DNA from: Zetaproteobacteria bacterium
Lineage (GTDB): Bacteria; Pseudomonadota; Zetaproteobacteria; Mariprofundales; Mariprofundaceae
Reading direction: 5' to 3'
NCBI GenBank assembly: GCA_021545625.1
Contig: JAJRVH010000164.1
Coordinates: 1 to 9,269, forward strand
Length of the DNA stretch: 9,269 bases
The notes below the pieces were generated by a model. That model had not been told where the DNA came from. It saw only the letters and a list, made by a program, of their open reading frames with translations, and searched no databases. Positions 7,084 through 9,269 of this stretch are shown here, one piece after another (within the stretch, counting starts at the first letter, position 1; the number at the start of each line of letters is the position of its first letter). A program made the translations under genes and the position numbers.

Positions 7084-7233
7084 GTGAAACTCCTTTCAGG
7101 ATCATAGTCGGCCCCCCAAACGAGCCGCTTTCGTCAGCATGAACCTGCAACCTGCATATCGTCAATTTTTCGACGATTCCGGATGACAGAAGCCATACAT
7201 GCAAAAAAACGAAAATTCCCTAGAATTCCACCC
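7084..7233. promoter_or_regulatory. Divergent intergenic region with inverted and tandem repeats
   Basis: This 150-bp spacer separates rpfF from the rightward small gene and must carry signals for both. ATCGTC (7158-7163) and GACGAT (7172-7177) form an inverted repeat around an AT-rich 8-base centre, a plausible operator or small hairpin. Immediately beside it is a perfect 7-bp tandem repeat ACCTGCA (7143-7149, 7150-7156). On the rpfF strand TTGACG (7165 down to 7160) resembles a -35 box, but no convincing -10 lies at the right distance; TATGAT (7106 down to 7101) resembles a -10, but would start transcription within the ribosome site. Confidence 0.4.
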
Positions 7234-7234
7234 A
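7221..7234 (+). promoter_or_regulatory. Putative leaderless promoter of the 75-residue gene
   Basis: TAGAAT (7221-7226), a 5/6 match to the -10 consensus, ends 7 bases before the ATG at 7234, and no purine-rich ribosome site is present. I see no convincing -35 box. It is the weakest of the four promoters of this kind. Confidence 0.35.
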
Positions 7235-7461
7235 TGGACTATCAGGATGCGGATCAATGGCGACAGGAAGCCATGCAGCGCGAATCGATGATCGATGCGC
7301 GGGAGATACAGCAGCGCCGTAACCTGGCGCTGGCTCACAACAGGCGGCATCATATCGATGACCCGGACACGCTGGCCGATCAGGAACTGTATATTCAGGG
7401 AAAAATGGAACTTCGCGAATACGAGGCCTATCTTCTTTTCAAGCATACGCCGACCGGCTGA
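7234..7461 (+). CDS. Small hypothetical protein, 75 residues
   Basis: I do not recognise this protein with confidence. It is hydrophilic, cytoplasmic, with no signal peptide or membrane segment, and is rich in Arg, Gln, Glu and His. An N-terminal part likely to be helical (residues 1-36, MDYQDADQW to RRH) is followed by DDPDTLADQELYIQGKMELREYEAYLLFKH. The YIxGKMxxxEYExYL pattern faintly recalls the C-terminal helix of VbhA-like Fic antitoxins, but no Fic gene is adjacent, so this is only a lead. The ATG at 7234 is preferred over the in-frame ATG at 7183 because a -10-like box lies just before it and the intervening codons overlap likely regulatory repeats. It ends 31 bases before the HD-domain gene, which appears to have its own promoter. 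Codon use resembles that of its neighbours. Confidence 0.6.
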   Translation: MDYQDADQWRQEAMQRESMIDAREIQQRRNLALAHNRRHHIDDPDTLADQELYIQGKMELREYEAYLLFKHTPTG

Positions 7462-7480
7462 GGCCACGGAAAAAAACGGC

Positions 7481-7493
7481 TATACTGATGATA
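7481..7493 (+). promoter_or_regulatory. Putative leaderless promoter of the HD-domain gene
   Basis: TATACT (7481-7486) is followed by 6 bases and then the ATG at 7493, exactly the spacing seen before rpfC, within the shared decamer GCTATACTGA (7479-7488). No Shine-Dalgarno sequence is present and the -35 region is not consensus-like. Confidence 0.55.
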
Positions 7494-8443
7494 TGCTGAA
7501 CCGACGCAGCGAATACGATGTTTCAGACAGCGTCAATGTCACCGAGGCGCAGGACGTCTGCCGCGAAGTCTGCAGGCTGTTTGCCGAACTGTATCCCGGC
7601 ATTTCGACCGCGCCGCTGGAGCAGGCTTTCGAGGACATGGATCGCCTGTTCCGCGGCGAGTACCGGGGCTATCTGGCCTGCGAGGCTCCCTATCACGATC
7701 TCCAGCATTCACTGGATGTCACGCTGGCCATGGCACGCCTGATTCATGGTTACGAGCAGTCGCACGGGCCGCAAAAACGCATCGGCCAACTGGGAGCCCT
7801 GCTGGGTATCATCTCGGCGCTGTTTCACGATGCCGGCTATATCCGCCGCTGGAACGACCACCGGCATACAAACGGATCGGAATACACGCGCACCCATGTT
7901 TCACGGGGCGGCCGCTTTCTGAGCGAATACCTCCCCACGCTGGGGCTGGGCCATGCCGTTTCAATCTGCGCCCAGATGCTGCATTTCACCGGCTACGAAA
8001 TGCAGATAAAGGATATCCCGCTGGACGACGTACGCCTGCGGAGACTGGGAAAAATGATGGGCACCGCCGATCTGCTGGCCCAGATGGCGGACCGATGCTA
8101 TCTGGAAAAGTGCCGGGACCGGCTGTATGCCGAATTCGTTGCCGCCGGCATGACCGGCACCGATGCGCCGGGAGGAGGCTACCGATCTCCCGAAGAGCTG
8201 CTGCGCAAGACTCCCCGATTCTTCAGACACGTTCAGCAACGGCTGAACAGGGATTTCCGGCAGGCATACCGCTATCTGGAGGCATTTTTCTCATCCTCGG
8301 GCAATCTCTATCTGCATGAAATGATACGCAATAACGATTATCTCGAATATCTGCTGGAACGGGATCATCTCGACCTGTTGCGCAGACAGCCGCCGTGGAC
8401 GCTCAACCGGGACATGCCCGCGCCCCTGCACCACATGGTATAA
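7493..8443 (+). CDS. HD-domain metal-dependent phosphohydrolase, class I PDE-like
   Basis: Protein of 316 residues without signal peptide or membrane segments. The central domain (about 60-215) has the metal ligands of the HD superfamily: YHDLQHSLDV (67-76, His72), FHDAGY (111-116, His112-Asp113), His164 in MLHFTGYE and Asp193 in GTADLLAQMADR. YHxxxHSxDV followed by a short HDxG segment resembles cyclic-nucleotide phosphodiesterases of class I (PDEase_I) more than HD-GYP proteins, and no GYP motif is seen. The C-terminal part (about 220-316) is helical with no recognised domain. Bacterial members of this group are mostly uncharacterised, so the substrate (cyclic nucleotide, ppGpp or other) is unknown. 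There is no receiver domain, so it is not RpfG. Its position near rpfC/rpfF suggests, but does not show, a role in second-messenger turnover downstream of DSF. Confidence 0.8.
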   Translation: MLNRRSEYDVSDSVNVTEAQDVCREVCRLFAELYPGISTAPLEQAFEDMDRLFRGEYRGYLACEAPYHDLQHSLDVTLAMARLIHGYEQSHGPQKRIGQLGALLGIISALFHDAGYIRRWNDHRHTNGSEYTRTHVSRGGRFLSEYLPTLGLGHAVSICAQMLHFTGYEMQIKDIPLDDVRLRRLGKMMGTADLLAQMADRCYLEKCRDRLYAEFVAAGMTGTDAPGGGYRSPEELLRKTPRFFRHVQQRLNRDFRQAYRYLEAFFSSSGNLYLHEMIRNNDYLEYLLERDHLDLLRRQPPWTLNRDMPAPLHHMV

Positions 8444-8471
8444 ATGCTGGCATTTTCCATACGGCCCCGCG

Positions 8472-8484
8472 CATAATCATCCCA
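8472..8484 (+). promoter_or_regulatory. Putative leaderless promoter of the tauE-like gene
   Basis: CATAAT (8472-8477), a 5/6 match to the -10 consensus, is followed by 6 bases and the ATG at 8484. CTGGCA (8447-8452) is a possible -35 box but at a long 19-base spacing. The bases between hexamer and ATG (CATCCC) contain no ribosome binding site. Confidence 0.5.
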
Positions 8485-9269
8485 TGCCCGAACTGGACAC
8501 GGGGATGCTCGCCTATGGATGGCTGGTCGGCCTGGGCGCCGGCGCAGCGGCCGGCATGCTGGCGGCGACAGCCGGCATCGGCGGCGGCCTGATCTACGTA
8601 CCTGTCTTCTATGCGCTGATGCCCGCCCCGGATCAGGGGGTCGCCATGCAGATCATGGCCAGCATGCTGGCCATTGTGCTGACCGGCGTGTTTTCGGCCC
8701 GCTCGCATTATCGGCTGGGACATATCCACGGCCCCAGCGTACGCCACCTGCTTGCCGGGCTTATCATCGGCGCCTTCCTGGGGCTGTGGAGCACCTGGCA
8801 TATTCCCGAGAGCTGGGTGTTGCTGCTTCTGGCTGCCATCGATTTGCGGGTTGCGATGGATTACGGACGGCACATTGAAACGACACGCCGCGTTTTCCGG
8901 TCAGGCCGACTGCTGGGCGCCTCCGTGCCGCTCGGCTATGTCTCCGGGCTTCTCGGCATCGGCGGCGGCACCATGCTCGTACCTTTATTGCGCCGCTCGC
9001 TTCCCCTGCGTCAGGCCGTCGGCACATCGGCCTTCTGCGGCGTCGTCATGGCCGGCGCGGCGGCTTTGCTGAACCTGCTGCTGGTGCCGGCATGGCACTC
9101 GCCCATGCAACAGCAGACTTCGTTTCTTCTCGGCGCGCTGACCGGCATACTGATGACCGTTCCAAAGGCGACCCGCTGGGCGGCAGGCCTGCACAGCCGG
9201 CTGGATGAAAGATTGCTGCGGGCCATACTGAAAGCCGTGTTTCTGGGTCTGGCCAGTCTGCTGGCGGGA
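8484..9269 (+). CDS. TauE/SafE family membrane transporter (3' end outside window)
   Basis: The frame is open from the ATG at 8484 to the right edge with no stop, giving 262 residues of an integral membrane protein; the family is usually 250-280 residues, so little is missing. The two-fold internal repeat typical of TauE/SafE (DUF81) proteins is clear: GIGGGLIYVPVFYAL (31-45) and GLLGIGGGTMLVPLL (155-169), each at the start of a half with several hydrophobic helices. Members are linked to export or uptake of sulfur-containing organic anions such as sulfite, sulfoacetate or taurine-related compounds, or are uncharacterised; the substrate here cannot be told. The start is chosen because a -10-like box lies 6 bases upstream and the first helix follows directly. 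It begins 40 bases after the HD-domain gene. Confidence 0.85.
   Translation, partial: MPELDTGMLAYGWLVGLGAGAAAGMLAATAGIGGGLIYVPVFYALMPAPDQGVAMQIMASMLAIVLTGVFSARSHYRLGHIHGPSVRHLLAGLIIGAFLGLWSTWHIPESWVLLLLAAIDLRVAMDYGRHIETTRRVFRSGRLLGASVPLGYVSGLLGIGGGTMLVPLLRRSLPLRQAVGTSAFCGVVMAGAAALLNLLLVPAWHSPMQQQTSFLLGALTGILMTVPKATRWAAGLHSRLDERLLRAILKAVFLGLASLLAG

Noticed and set aside
6229..7107. Rightward open frame of 292 codons opposite rpfF
   Set aside because: rpfF is clearly the real gene by motif content and ribosome site; the opposite frame encodes a composition typical of an antisense shadow.
7493..8443. HD-domain gene as rpfG
   Set aside because: RpfG needs a receiver domain and an HD-GYP motif; neither is present.

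Overview
The window reads as chromosomal DNA of a fairly GC-rich proteobacterium, most likely gamma or beta; the sequence does not settle it further. The grounds are a SUF iron-sulfur operon of SufS-SufU-SufT type, an NnrS membrane protein, and a Xanthomonas-like RpfC/RpfF pair for diffusible signal factor (DSF) quorum sensing. Most genes are packed tightly, and no rRNA, tRNA or CRISPR array is visible.

Region 1 (1-3626, + strand) is the distal part of a suf operon: the 3' end of sufS (cut by the window edge), sufU, sufT, nnrS and a small Rieske ferredoxin. Between sufT and nnrS lies a compact non-coding element at about 1796-2064. It has 20-bp imperfect terminal inverted repeats, is flanked on both sides by CTAG, and contains five hairpins. 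Removing the element plus one CTAG leaves the sufT stop codon 5 bases before the nnrS start codon, so it appears to have inserted into a tight operon.

Region 2 (3700-7083) is a DSF signalling locus. rpfC, a membrane hybrid sensor kinase of 825 residues, runs rightward and meets rpfF, the DSF synthase homologue, running leftward; a strong hairpin lies between them. This convergent arrangement resembles the Xanthomonas rpf cluster. RpfC carries an extra, apparently inactive receiver domain between its ATPase and true receiver domains. RpfF has Asp where the second catalytic Glu of the family is expected. No rpfG (HD-GYP response regulator) is in the window.

Region 3 (7084-9269, + strand) holds a 150-bp divergent intergenic region, a 75-residue protein of unknown function, a 316-residue HD-domain protein resembling class I cyclic-nucleotide phosphodiesterases, and a TauE/SafE-type membrane protein cut off by the right edge.

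Four rightward genes (rpfC, the 75-residue gene, the HD gene and tauE) have a -10-like hexamer ending only 6 or 7 bases before the ATG and no usable Shine-Dalgarno sequence. They look like leaderless transcripts, whereas sufU, sufT, the ferredoxin and rpfF have ordinary ribosome binding sites.
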